From the NCBI RefSeq assembly GCF_049994355.1, contig NZ_CP188257.1, positions 4,650,001 to 4,714,000 on the forward strand: 64,000 bases of DNA. Reading direction: 5' to 3'. This stretch comes from Angustibacter sp049994355 (lineage in GTDB: Bacteria; Actinomycetota; Actinomycetes; Actinomycetales; Angustibacteraceae). The translations under genes were made by a program, and so were the position numbers. Shown in pieces: positions 15,739-24,016 of this stretch (position 1 is its first letter; every line of letters begins with the position of its first letter). The notes beneath the pieces are model-generated. The model was not told where the DNA came from. It made no database searches and saw nothing but the letters and a program-made list of their open reading frames with translations.

Positions 15739-16857
15739 TTAGCCCCGTTCGCGAGCACGAGCACGGAGTTCAGTGCTTTCGAGCCACTGCGCGGCCACCG
15801 CGACCAGCCGGTCGTTGGCCTCGGTCTCGCCGATGGTCACCCGGACGCCGTCGCTCGCGTAGGGGCGCACGACCAGTCCGGCCGCGTCGCAGGCGGCCGC
15901 GAAGGCGGGGGTGTCCGCCCCCAGCGGGAACCAGACGAAGTTGGCCTCGGTGGCCGGCAGCTGCCAGCCCTGCGCAGTGAGGGCGGACACCACCCGACCT
16001 CGCTCGGCCACCAGCGCCTGGACCCGCTCCGCCAGCTCCGCCGAGGCGCCGAGCGAGGCGACCGCCGCGTCCTGCGCGATACCGGACACCCCGAACGGCA
16101 CGGCCGTCTTGCGCAGGGCCGCGGCCACCGGGGGGTGCGCCACCGCGAAGCCGACCCGCAGGCCGGCCAGCCCGTAGGCCTTGGAGAAGGTGCGCAGCAC
16201 GGCGACGTTGGGCCGCTCGCGCATCAGGGTCAGCGCGTCGGGGGCCTGCGGGTCGTGGACGAACTCGACGTAGGCCTCGTCGATCACCACCAGGATGTCG
16301 CGCGGTACCCGGTCCAGGAAGGCGACCAGCTCGTCGGTGTGCACCACGGGTCCGGTCGGGTTGTTGGGGGTGCAGACCAGCACCAACCGGGTCCGGTCGG
16401 TCACGGCGTCCGCCATCGCGTCCAGGTCGTGGCGGGCGTCGGCGGCCAGCGGAACGGGGACCGGTACCGCGCCGGCGGCCTGGGCGACGATCGGGTAGGC
16501 CTCGAACGAGCGCCACGCGAAGACCACCTCGTCACCCTCGCCACAGGTCGCGGCCACGATCTGGCCGAGAACACCGACACTGCCCGTACCGGTGGCGACG
16601 AACTCAGCCGGGACGCCGAGGTGGTCGGCGATCGCCTGGACGAGCCCGGTGGCGAACATGTCCGGATAGCGGTTCATCGAGCCGGCGGTCTGCTCGACGA
16701 CGGCCCGCACCGCAGGCAACGGGGGGTACGGGTTCTCGTTCGACGAGAGCTTGTACGTCGTCTGACCCGGCTCGGCCTGTGCGGGCTTGCCGGGTACGTA
16801 GGCCGGGATCGCGTCGAGGGTGGCCCGCAGCCGGACCTGGACGTCGTCGTCGCTCAT
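15739..16857 (-). CDS. HisC/Pat-type class I aminotransferase
   Basis: A 372-residue pyridoxal-phosphate enzyme of the histidinol-phosphate / aromatic aminotransferase group. The PLP lysine is in FSKAYGLAGLRVG, the phosphate and aspartate partners are in CTPNNPTGPV and VIDEAYVEF, and substrate arginines are in GVRVTIGE. Because no his genes are near, and the N-terminus (IPAYVPGKP, YKLSSNENPYPPLP) resembles the actinobacterial Pat group, an aromatic amino-acid transaminase is as likely as histidine biosynthesis. ATG 16857 lies 7 bases after a TAGGGT hexamer. An upstream in-frame start 45 bases earlier would include that promoter and is rejected. Confidence 0.88.
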   Translation of the reverse strand: MSDDDVQVRLRATLDAIPAYVPGKPAQAEPGQTTYKLSSNENPYPPLPAVRAVVEQTAGSMNRYPDMFATGLVQAIADHLGVPAEFVATGTGSVGVLGQIVAATCGEGDEVVFAWRSFEAYPIVAQAAGAVPVPVPLAADARHDLDAMADAVTDRTRLVLVCTPNNPTGPVVHTDELVAFLDRVPRDILVVIDEAYVEFVHDPQAPDALTLMRERPNVAVLRTFSKAYGLAGLRVGFAVAHPPVAAALRKTAVPFGVSGIAQDAAVASLGASAELAERVQALVAERGRVVSALTAQGWQLPATEANFVWFPLGADTPAFAAACDAAGLVVRPYASDGVRVTIGETEANDRLVAVAAQWLESTELRARARERG

Positions 16858-16864
16858 GGTCGAA

Positions 16865-16870
16865 ACCCTA
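16865..16870 (-). promoter_or_regulatory. Probable -10 hexamer (TAGGGT) of the HisC/Pat gene
   Basis: TAGGGT on the minus strand, then 7 bases, then ATG 16857: the leaderless layout. It also decides the start codon, because the longer reading frame would run through the promoter. Confidence 0.55.
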
Positions 16871-17096
16871 GGACACCGTGGCGTTCCGGTGACGCTGGTC
16901 ACTCCTCGTGGCCGCTCGGTCGCATTCAGTTGCTTTCGCGAGCAAATGACCGATTGTTATCTAGTTTCGCCTTTCCAGACCTTCACAGGACCTTTACGTT
17001 GTCGCTGGTTGCCCTCGGTTCCAGCGCCCGCATCGGACGTCGTACCCGAGGGCTTCGCTTGATCCCGTCGAAACGCACCACGAATGGAGATCATCT

Positions 17097-19505
17097 GTGC
17101 GTAAGGTCACCGCGGGGGTCGTGAGCCTTGTGCTCGCGTCCGGCGCGGGCGCAGCCTTCGGGCTCGCTCCCGCCTCAGCCGCACCACACGTGAATGGAGC
17201 GTCGGCGTCACAGGCCAAGAGCCTGACCCCGGCCTCCGACGAGCTGAACAACCCACTGGAGTCGAAGCGGCGCGATCTGCGCGAGGCGGCTCTCACCCAG
17301 GTCCTGACCGGCAAGGCCAAGCCAGTCACCAAGGACGGCAGCACTGTCGTCAAGGTCGGATCCGGCGCCACGTCGCGGAAGGCGGGCCAGAAGTCCGTCA
17401 CCAAGAAGAAGGACCAGTACGTCGAGCTCCGGCGAGAGAAGACCGACAGGATCTTCGTGATCCTTGCTGAGTTCGGCAACGAGCGAGCCACCGACATCGA
17501 TCCGCGCTACGGCGACCAGGACACGGACCCGACTACTGCGGGGCCGACGACCTTCGACGGTCCCCTGCACAACGCCATCCCCGAGCCGAACCGCGCGACG
17601 GACAACTCCACCGTGTGGCAGGCCGACTACAACCGGCAGCACTATCAGGACCTCTACTTCGGCACGGGCGAGAACTCGGTCGCGTCGTACTACAAGAAGC
17701 AGTCGTCCGGCCGGTACACGGTGAACGGCGAGGTCACCGACTGGGTCAAGGTGAAGTACAACGAGGCGCGCTACGGCCGCAGCAATGGCTTCCCCTGCAG
17801 CGGCATCGTCTGCTCCAACACCTACGACCTCGTCCAGGACGCGGTGAACCAGTGGGTCCTCGACCAGAAGGCCGCCGGTCGCACCACCGCTCAGATCAAG
17901 GCCGACCTGGCGACGTTCGACCAGTGGGACCGCTACGACCACGACGGTGACGGCGACTTCAACGAGCCGGACGGCTACCTCGACCACTTCCAGATCGTGC
18001 ACGCCGGTGGCGACCAGGCCGACGGCGACCCGCAGCAGGGCGAGGACGCGATCTGGAGCCACCGCTCGTACGTCCAGCGTGGGGTCGGCTCCACCGGTCC
18101 CGCGGACAACCCGCTCGGCGGCGCGCAGGTCGGTGACACCGGGCTGTGGGTCGGCGACTACACCGTCCAGCCGGAGAACGGCGGACTCAGCGTCTTCACC
18201 CACGAGTTCGGCCACGACCTCGGCCTGCCGGACCACTACGACACCGCCGGCGGCGACAACGGCGTCGAGTGGTGGAACCTCATGGCACAGAGCCGGCTGA
18301 ACGCACCGGGCAAGGCCCTGGGCACCCGCCCCGGCGACCTGTCCGCCTGGGACAAGATTCAGCTGGGCTGGCTGGACTACGAGATCGTGCCTGCCGGCAC
18401 CAACCGCACGTTGGAGCTCGGCCCGCACGAGTACAACTCGAAGAAGGCCCAGGGGGTCGTCGTCCCGTTGCCGAACAAGACAGTGGTCACCGACCTCGGT
18501 GCTCCGGCGTCCGGGACCATGCAGTGGTTCAGCGGCCAGGGCGACGACCTGAGCACCTCGCTGACCCGTTCGGTGGCCCTGGCGGCCGGCACGTCGACCC
18601 TGACGGCGCAGGCGCGGTGGAACATCGAGGACTGCGAAGCTGACCCGTGCGACTACGCGTACGTCGAGGTCAACGACGGCACCGGCTGGGTCGCGGTCGC
18701 GGGCACCAACACGCAGGCGGCAGAGGGCAACGGCATCGACGGCGTCCAGCCGTCGTACGTGCCGGTCAGCTACGACCTGTCGGCGTTCGCGGGCAAGACC
18801 GTCCAGCTCCGCTTCCGGTACAGCACGGACGGCGCGGCGCAGGGCACCGACCCGGGCCTCGGCTGGAGCGGCATCTTCCTGGACGACGTCACGCTCACCT
18901 CGGGTGGCGCGACGGTGTTCACGGACGGCGCCGAGACTGCCGACCCGGCGTGGACCGCGGCCGGCTTCACCCGAGTGGGCGCGAGTGTCAGCAACTCGTA
19001 CCCGAACTTCTACGTGGCGTCCAACCGGTCCTTCGTGTCCTACGACCGGTGGCTGCGGTCGGGTCCGTACCAGTTTGGTTGGGCGAGCACCAAGCCGGAC
19101 TTCGTGGAGCACTTCTCCTACAACCCGGGCCTGCTGATCTCGTACTGGGACACCTCCCAGTCCGACAACAACACGAGCCAGCACAACGGTGCGGGCCTCG
19201 TGCTCCCGATCGACGCGCACCCGGCGCCGATCTACCGGATCGACGGTCTGCCCTGGCGCTCGCGGGTCCAGGTGTACGACGCGACGTTCTCGCTCAAGAA
19301 GGCCACCTCAATGACGCTGCACGTCAACGGGGCCGCCAGCTACGTTCGCGGGCAGAACGCGGTGTCGACGTTCGACGACCGCAAGTCGTACTGGAACTCG
19401 GTCATCCCGATGACCGGCGTCAAGGTGCCGAACGCGGGCGTGAAGATCCAGGTGCTGTCGCAGAACGGCACCTCGATGAGAATCAGGATCAGCTCGACCA
19501 AGTGA
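17097..19505 (+). CDS. Secreted immune inhibitor A-type metalloprotease (M6 family)
   Basis: An 802-residue exported zinc endopeptidase. A Sec signal peptide covers residues 1-29 (cleavage after APASAA). A pro-region of about 90 residues follows, then the M6 catalytic domain with HEFGHDLGLPDHYDT at residue 369, matching HExxHxxGxxD, so all three zinc ligands and the catalytic Glu are present. The C-terminal half has MAM/jelly-roll-like beta domains (SYDLSAFAGKTVQLRFRYSTDG, GIFLDDVTL), as in InhA and PrtV-like enzymes. The GTG start has GGAG 8 bases upstream. It is a single gene divergent from the aminotransferase, with a strong terminator after it. It probably degrades extracellular protein; a role in virulence is not implied. 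Confidence 0.92.
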   Translation: MRKVTAGVVSLVLASGAGAAFGLAPASAAPHVNGASASQAKSLTPASDELNNPLESKRRDLREAALTQVLTGKAKPVTKDGSTVVKVGSGATSRKAGQKSVTKKKDQYVELRREKTDRIFVILAEFGNERATDIDPRYGDQDTDPTTAGPTTFDGPLHNAIPEPNRATDNSTVWQADYNRQHYQDLYFGTGENSVASYYKKQSSGRYTVNGEVTDWVKVKYNEARYGRSNGFPCSGIVCSNTYDLVQDAVNQWVLDQKAAGRTTAQIKADLATFDQWDRYDHDGDGDFNEPDGYLDHFQIVHAGGDQADGDPQQGEDAIWSHRSYVQRGVGSTGPADNPLGGAQVGDTGLWVGDYTVQPENGGLSVFTHEFGHDLGLPDHYDTAGGDNGVEWWNLMAQSRLNAPGKALGTRPGDLSAWDKIQLGWLDYEIVPAGTNRTLELGPHEYNSKKAQGVVVPLPNKTVVTDLGAPASGTMQWFSGQGDDLSTSLTRSVALAAGTSTLTAQARWNIEDCEADPCDYAYVEVNDGTGWVAVAGTNTQAAEGNGIDGVQPSYVPVSYDLSAFAGKTVQLRFRYSTDGAAQGTDPGLGWSGIFLDDVTLTSGGATVFTDGAETADPAWTAAGFTRVGASVSNSYPNFYVASNRSFVSYDRWLRSGPYQFGWASTKPDFVEHFSYNPGLLISYWDTSQSDNNTSQHNGAGLVLPIDAHPAPIYRIDGLPWRSRVQVYDATFSLKKATSMTLHVNGAASYVRGQNAVSTFDDRKSYWNSVIPMTGVKVPNAGVKIQVLSQNGTSMRIRISSTK

Positions 19506-19539
19506 CCGTCAGGTCATGAGCTGATCGCGAACGACGCGG

Positions 19540-19569
19540 CGGGCCGGGAGGTTTCGACCTCCCGGCCCG
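19540..19569 (+). terminator. Intrinsic terminator after the M6 protease
   Basis: A perfect 13-bp stem (19540-19552 with 19557-19569) capped by a stable TTCG tetraloop, followed by TCGCTGTTTCT. It starts 35 bases after the protease stop and 26 bases before the next gene. Confidence 0.88.
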
Positions 19570-19594
19570 TCGCTGTTTCTGCCAGGATGCGCGG

Positions 19595-19984
19595 ATGCGC
19601 TTCGTGATCAACGTCTTCGTGTGCTCCATCGCCATCTGGGTGACCGACCTGCTGTTCGATGGCATCTGGATAACCGGCACCAACGACACCACCGCCAACA
19701 AGTTGCTCGCCTACCTGGTGATCGGCGCGATCATCGCCGTGGTCAACACCTTCATCAAGCCGATCGTGAAGCTGATCGCGCTGCCATTCGTGATCCTCAC
19801 CCTTGGCTTCCTGACCCTGATCATCAACGCCGGGTTGCTGGAGCTGGTGGCGTGGCTGTCGAAGGCGACCCCGCTGACGCTGCACATCGACGAGTTCTGG
19901 TGGACGGCGATCTGGGCCGCGCTGATCCTGACCATCGTCCAGATGATCCTCAACTCGATCCTGCCGGACGACATCAAGGACTAG
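19595..19984 (+). CDS. Phage-holin family 4-like small membrane protein
   Basis: A 129-residue integral membrane protein with four predicted helices (about residues 4-22, 38-60, 63-88 and 102-122), matching the 'phage holin family 4' group by the IIAVVNTFIKPIVKLIALPF and LGFLTLIINA segments. Despite the family name, these genes are widespread chromosomal genes of unknown function and nothing phage-like is nearby. CAGGAT lies six bases before the ATG and could act as a -10 for a leaderless mRNA. The gene ends 13 bases before a long palindromic element. Confidence 0.82.
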   Translation: MRFVINVFVCSIAIWVTDLLFDGIWITGTNDTTANKLLAYLVIGAIIAVVNTFIKPIVKLIALPFVILTLGFLTLIINAGLLELVAWLSKATPLTLHIDEFWWTAIWAALILTIVQMILNSILPDDIKD

Positions 19985-19996
19985 CCGCCCCCGCCG

Positions 19997-20131
19997 CCCA
20001 CTGATGTCGCGGCGCAACGCCTCTCCAATAGGTGCGTAGTAACGGCCCGCAGTGACAACCAGCGCCCTATGTCACGGCGTGCCGTAACTCCAATAGGTTC
20101 GTAGTGGCGTTGCGCTGCACCAACAGTGGGG
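19997..20131. repeat. About 135-bp composite palindromic element
   Basis: Terminal inverted repeats of 23-25 bases (CACTG..GCGCAACGCC at the left end, GGCGTTGCGC..CAGTG at the right) with about four mismatches bound the element. Inside are two direct copies of CTCCAATAGGTKCGTAGT (starting at 20023 and 20088) and a central imperfect palindrome, AGTGACA..TGTCAC, at 20051-20075. It fills the gap between converging genes. It may be a miniature repeat, a bidirectional terminator or a structured RNA. Confidence 0.7.
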
Positions 20132-20138
20132 GTGCGGG

Positions 20139-21911
20139 TCAGGTGTGGCGGCGGCTGGTGACCACGCGGAACCTGCTGGCCACGAACGCCCCGTCGGTGT
20201 AGGCAGCGTTGGCGGCCGGGTTCGCACCTGTGCCGTGGAAGTCGCTGAACGCAGCGGTCTGGTTCACGAAGACCTGGCCGTTCAGGTTCTCGCTGAGCGC
20301 GACACCGGCGTCCGCGGCCGCCTCGCGCGCTTCGTCCAGTACCTGCTCGGACGTCGAGTAAACGGCGGCGGTCATCGCGCCGTGCTCGCGCACGGTGTCG
20401 CGGAACGTGTCCAGCGACTGGCGGGTGGAGTCCGTCGCGATCAGGAAGCCCACCGGCCCGAAGCACTCCTGGCTGTACGTGGACTCGGCGCTGACGTCGA
20501 GCGCGACCAGGCCCGGCGTCCGCACGACGGCGTCGGGGTAGCGCGGGTGGACGACCTTGCGCGAGTCGACGACGACCCGACCACCGGCGGACGACGCGAG
20601 GTCGGCCAGCCCGGCTGCGCGCTCACGCACTCCGTCGTTCACCGTGGCACCGAGCAGCTCGACCGCCTTGGCGTCGTCCCCGGTCAGCCGACCGATGGCG
20701 CCCGCCAGCTTCTCGCCGAGCTCGTCGAAGCTCAGGTGCCCCTCGTCGGTCTCGACGCCGGCCCGCGGCACGTAGACGTTCTGCGGGGTCGTGCACATCT
20801 GGCCGCTGTACAGGGTGAACGAGAAGGCCAGGTTTCCCAGGGCGCCCCGCAGGTCAGGGATGGAGTCGATCACGACCGTGTTCACGCCGGCCTTCTCGGT
20901 GTAGACGGCCTTGCCGGCCGCGCCGGCGTGCTGCTCGAGCCAGTTCCCGAAGCCGGGGCCACCGGTGTAGTCGATGACCTTGACCGCCGGGTGCAGGGCG
21001 AGCGTCTTGGCCAGTCCCTCGCCGTCCGCGTCGACGGCCAGGGTGACCAGGTCGGGGTCGAAACCGCTGTCCCGCAGGGCAGAGCGGATCGCCGAGACGC
21101 TGATCGCCAGCGGCAGCACGGCCCGCGGGTGCGGCTTGACCACGACGGCGTTGCCGGTCGCCAGCGACGCGAACAGACCGGGGTAGGAGTTCCAGGTCGG
21201 GAAGGTGTTGCAGCCGATGACGAGCGCCACCCCACGCGGGACGACGCGGTAGTCCTTCGTCATCCGCAGCGGCTCGCCCTTGGCCGGCTTCTCCCACTGA
21301 ACGGACGCCGGCACCCGTCGCTGCTCGAACAGCGCGTACGCGATGGCCTCGAGCGCGCGGTCCTGGGCGTGCGGACCGCCGGCCTGGAACGACATCACGA
21401 ACGGCTGCCCACTGGTGTGCATCACCGCGTGCGCCATCTCGAACGAGCGCGCGTGGATCCGGTCCACCGCCTCGAGGCAGACCGCGGCGCGCACCTCGGC
21501 GCCAGCGTCCCGCCAGGCCGCGATGGCGGCCTGGGCCGCCGTCATCAGCCGCTCGACGTCCTGGTGCGGGTAGGAGATCCGCAGGTCCGGCCCGTACGGC
21601 GAGTGCTCGTCGCCGACCCGGCCGTCGGTGGCCGGCTGGTCGTCCAACTCGGCGAACTCGCGGGTCAGGTGCGCCTCGAAGGCATCCTCGCCCACCTCGG
21701 CCGCGTCCTCGCCGTACACCCGCGGCGAGGGTGACTCGGGGTAGCGCGAGAGGTAGGCCCGGCTGGTCACCGCCGCCAGGGCCGCGTCGAGCGCCTCCCG
21801 ATGGGTCTCGACCAGCGCCCGGGCCGCCGCGGGAGCGGACTCGGGCACCGGGTGCGGCTGGGGGACGAGCGCCTCGTGGGCGTAGGTTCCTGCGTGCGAC
21901 TCTGCACTCAT
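20139..21911 (-). CDS. paaN: Phenylacetic acid degradation aldehyde dehydrogenase PaaN
   Basis: A 590-residue protein of the PaaN branch of aldehyde dehydrogenases, linked to the phenylacetyl-CoA pathway and thought to act after ring opening. The ALDH core is visible: an NAD site at VIGCNTFPTWNSYPG and VVKPHPRAVLPLA, the segment KVIDYTGGPGFGNWLE, and the catalytic Cys in YSGQMCTTPQNVYVP. PaaN proteins differ from PaaZ in lacking the hotdog hydratase domain, and none is visible here. About 130 extra N-terminal residues precede the core, as in other PaaN. It diverges from paaH over a 52-base gap that must hold both promoters. TAGGGT six bases before the ATG suggests a leaderless transcript. Confidence 0.9.
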   Translation of the reverse strand: MSAESHAGTYAHEALVPQPHPVPESAPAAARALVETHREALDAALAAVTSRAYLSRYPESPSPRVYGEDAAEVGEDAFEAHLTREFAELDDQPATDGRVGDEHSPYGPDLRISYPHQDVERLMTAAQAAIAAWRDAGAEVRAAVCLEAVDRIHARSFEMAHAVMHTSGQPFVMSFQAGGPHAQDRALEAIAYALFEQRRVPASVQWEKPAKGEPLRMTKDYRVVPRGVALVIGCNTFPTWNSYPGLFASLATGNAVVVKPHPRAVLPLAISVSAIRSALRDSGFDPDLVTLAVDADGEGLAKTLALHPAVKVIDYTGGPGFGNWLEQHAGAAGKAVYTEKAGVNTVVIDSIPDLRGALGNLAFSFTLYSGQMCTTPQNVYVPRAGVETDEGHLSFDELGEKLAGAIGRLTGDDAKAVELLGATVNDGVRERAAGLADLASSAGGRVVVDSRKVVHPRYPDAVVRTPGLVALDVSAESTYSQECFGPVGFLIATDSTRQSLDTFRDTVREHGAMTAAVYSTSEQVLDEAREAAADAGVALSENLNGQVFVNQTAAFSDFHGTGANPAANAAYTDGAFVASRFRVVTSRRHT

Positions 21912-21917
21912 AGCTCG

Positions 21918-21923
21918 ACCCTA
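21918..21923 (-). promoter_or_regulatory. Probable -10 hexamer (TAGGGT) of paaN
   Basis: TAGGGT on the minus strand, six bases (CGAGCT), then ATG 21911. There is no Shine-Dalgarno sequence. It lies inside the 52-base gap shared with paaH. Confidence 0.55.
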
Positions 21924-21963
21924 TCCGCCCCAGATGCACCGATCTCACCGAGGAGGACCCCGC

Positions 21964-23559
21964 GTGAGCGCAGTCCAGGCCGGCCCCCCCGTCGCCGTGG
22001 TCGGTGCCGGCACCATGGGCGCCGGGATCGCCCTGGTCGCCGCCCAGGCCGGGCACCCGGTGCGGCTGCTGGACGTGCGCGAGGGCGCCGCTGCCACCGC
22101 CGTGCAGACGCTGCAGGACAAGCTCGCGACGCTGGCCGCGAAGGGCCGGATCGACGCGGACGAGGCCGCGGCGGCCGCGGCCCGACTCTCGGCCGCGGGT
22201 TCGGTGAGCGACCTGACCGGCTGCGCCGTGGTGATCGAGGCCGTGGCCGAGCGGCTGGACGTCAAGCAGGCGTTGTTCACCGACGTCGAGGCGGTGGTCG
22301 GCCCGGACGCGGTGCTCGCCACCAACACCTCGTCGCTGTCGGTAACCGCCATCGCCGCCGCGCTCGCCCACCCGGGCCGGGTGGTCGGGCTGCACTTCTT
22401 CAACCCGGCCGACCGGATGCGGCTGGTCGAGGTGGTTCGCGGGGACGCAACGGACCCGAGCGTGGTCGAGGCTGCCGTCGACCTGGCGCGCGCCTGGGGC
22501 AAGACGCCCGTGGTGTGCACGTCGACGCCTGGCTTCATCGTCAACCGGGTGGCCCGGCCGTACTACGGCGAGGCGCAGCGGATGGTCGAGGAGGGGGTTG
22601 GCGACCCGGCGACGATCGACGCGATCCTGCGCGAGGCCGGCGGCTTCCCGCTCGGCCCGTTCGAGCTCACCGACCTGGTCGGTCAGGACGTCAACCTCGC
22701 GGTCTCGCGGTCGGTCTGGGAGCAGACGTTCGGCGACCCGCGGTACGCGCCAACGGTGTTCCAGCAGCGGTTGGTGGACGCCGGGCGGCTGGGTCGCAAG
22801 TCCGGCCGCGGGGTGTTCGCCTACGGCCCCGACGGCACGGCGACCGACGCGACGCCGGCCACCGAGCCGCCGCGCGCCGCACCGGACCGCGTGGTGCTGC
22901 GGCACGACGAGGACGGCGACGGGTTCCCGGTGATGAGCGGCTTCCTGCGCCGGGTCGAGGCGGCCGGCGTGACCATCGAGCGCGTGCTGCTGGACGAGGA
23001 GGACCTCGTCGACGACGACGTCCCCGGCATCGAGCTGCCCGGCGGCGCGATGCTGCGCGAGGACACCGGTGAGCTGGCCTCCGAGAGCTGGACCCAGGAC
23101 GCCGCCGGGGCCGTGCTGCTGGACTGGGCCCACGACCCCGACACCTGCACGCGGGTGTCGCTGTCGCCGTCCGCGGACTGCCCGCAGGAGTCGCTGCTGG
23201 CTGCCGTCGGACTGTGCCAGGCCGCCGGCGTCCAGGTCAGCGTGGTCGGCGAGAGCCCGGGCGGCGTGGTGGCCCGCACCGTCTGCATGCTGGTCAACGA
23301 GGCGGTCGAGCTGGTCACCAGGGGCGAGGCCACGGCCGAGGACGTGGACGTCGCGATGATCCTGGGCACCGGCTACCCGTCCGGCCCGCTGCAGTGGGGC
23401 GACCGGCTGGAGGCCGCCGGGGTCGACGTGGAGACGATGCTGCGTGAGTTGAACACCACGTTCCCCACCGGCCGTTACCGGCCCAGCCCGGCGTTCCTGC
23501 GGATGTCGCGGGCGGGCGCCCGGCTGCGCGACGTCCAGGCCGGTGGTCGGCGTGGCTGA
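21964..23559 (+). CDS. paaH: 3-hydroxyacyl-CoA dehydrogenase with duplicated C-terminal domain
   Basis: A 531-residue NAD-dependent enzyme oxidising a 3-hydroxyacyl-CoA to the 3-oxoacyl-CoA; in the paa pathway the substrate is 3-hydroxyadipyl-CoA. The Rossmann motif VVGAGTMGAGIALVAAQAGH starts near residue 9. The catalytic His lies in GLHFFNPADRMRLVEVV, and the first 3HCDH C-terminal domain follows. A second C-terminal domain (ARTVCMLVNEAVELVTRGEAT..GYPSGPLQWGD) fills residues 420-510, the same duplication seen in E. coli PaaH. GTG 21964 has AGGAGG seven bases upstream, which excludes longer starts. The end overlaps paaI. Confidence 0.92.
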   Translation: MSAVQAGPPVAVVGAGTMGAGIALVAAQAGHPVRLLDVREGAAATAVQTLQDKLATLAAKGRIDADEAAAAAARLSAAGSVSDLTGCAVVIEAVAERLDVKQALFTDVEAVVGPDAVLATNTSSLSVTAIAAALAHPGRVVGLHFFNPADRMRLVEVVRGDATDPSVVEAAVDLARAWGKTPVVCTSTPGFIVNRVARPYYGEAQRMVEEGVGDPATIDAILREAGGFPLGPFELTDLVGQDVNLAVSRSVWEQTFGDPRYAPTVFQQRLVDAGRLGRKSGRGVFAYGPDGTATDATPATEPPRAAPDRVVLRHDEDGDGFPVMSGFLRRVEAAGVTIERVLLDEEDLVDDDVPGIELPGGAMLREDTGELASESWTQDAAGAVLLDWAHDPDTCTRVSLSPSADCPQESLLAAVGLCQAAGVQVSVVGESPGGVVARTVCMLVNEAVELVTRGEATAEDVDVAMILGTGYPSGPLQWGDRLEAAGVDVETMLRELNTTFPTGRYRPSPAFLRMSRAGARLRDVQAGGRRG

Positions 23560-24016
23560 CCTGGACGACCCGCACGACCTCGCGCAGCGCAGCGCCGAGG
23601 CGATGCTCGGCGAGGACCTCGCCAGCGCGGGCCTCGGCATCACCCTGGACGACGTCGCGCCGGGGCGTTCGCGGCTGCGGATGGCGGTGCGGGATGACAT
23701 GGTCAACGGGCATGCCATCGTGCACGGCGGCCTGGTTTTCACGTTGGCGGACAGCGCGTTCGCGGTGGCCTGCAACAGCCACGGCGTGGTGACCGTCGCC
23801 GCTGGGGCGGACATCACGTTCACCGCCCCGGCCCGGCTCGGCGACGTCCTGGTCGCCGAGGCCGTCGAGACGGATACCTTCGGGCGCAGCGGCGTGACCG
23901 ACGTCCGGGTGACCCGCGAGTCCGACGGCGTGGTGATCGCCGTGTTCCGCGGTCGCTCTCGATCACTGAGCCGGCCTATTCCTGGTGTGGCACAAGGGCT
24001 TCCCGAGGAGGACTGA
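23543..24016 (+). CDS. paaI: Hydroxyphenylacetyl-CoA thioesterase PaaI
   Basis: A 157-residue hotdog-fold thioesterase that rescues CoA from stalled phenylacetyl-CoA intermediates. The PaaI motif is clear: MVNGHAIVHGGLVFTLADSAFAVACNS (residues 53-79), in which HGG..D is the active-site region. It starts inside the end of paaH (GTG 23543, or GTG 23552) and its TGA overlaps the paaK start, so paaH, paaI and paaK are one tightly coupled operon. The C-terminal stretch after residue 140 is longer than in E. coli PaaI and is probably disordered. Confidence 0.92.
   Translation: MVGVADLDDPHDLAQRSAEAMLGEDLASAGLGITLDDVAPGRSRLRMAVRDDMVNGHAIVHGGLVFTLADSAFAVACNSHGVVTVAAGADITFTAPARLGDVLVAEAVETDTFGRSGVTDVRVTRESDGVVIAVFRGRSRSLSRPIPGVAQGLPEED

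Noticed and set aside
19595..19984. Possible prophage remnant because of the holin-like fold
   Set aside because: No other phage gene, integrase or attachment site is near; this family is common on actinobacterial chromosomes.
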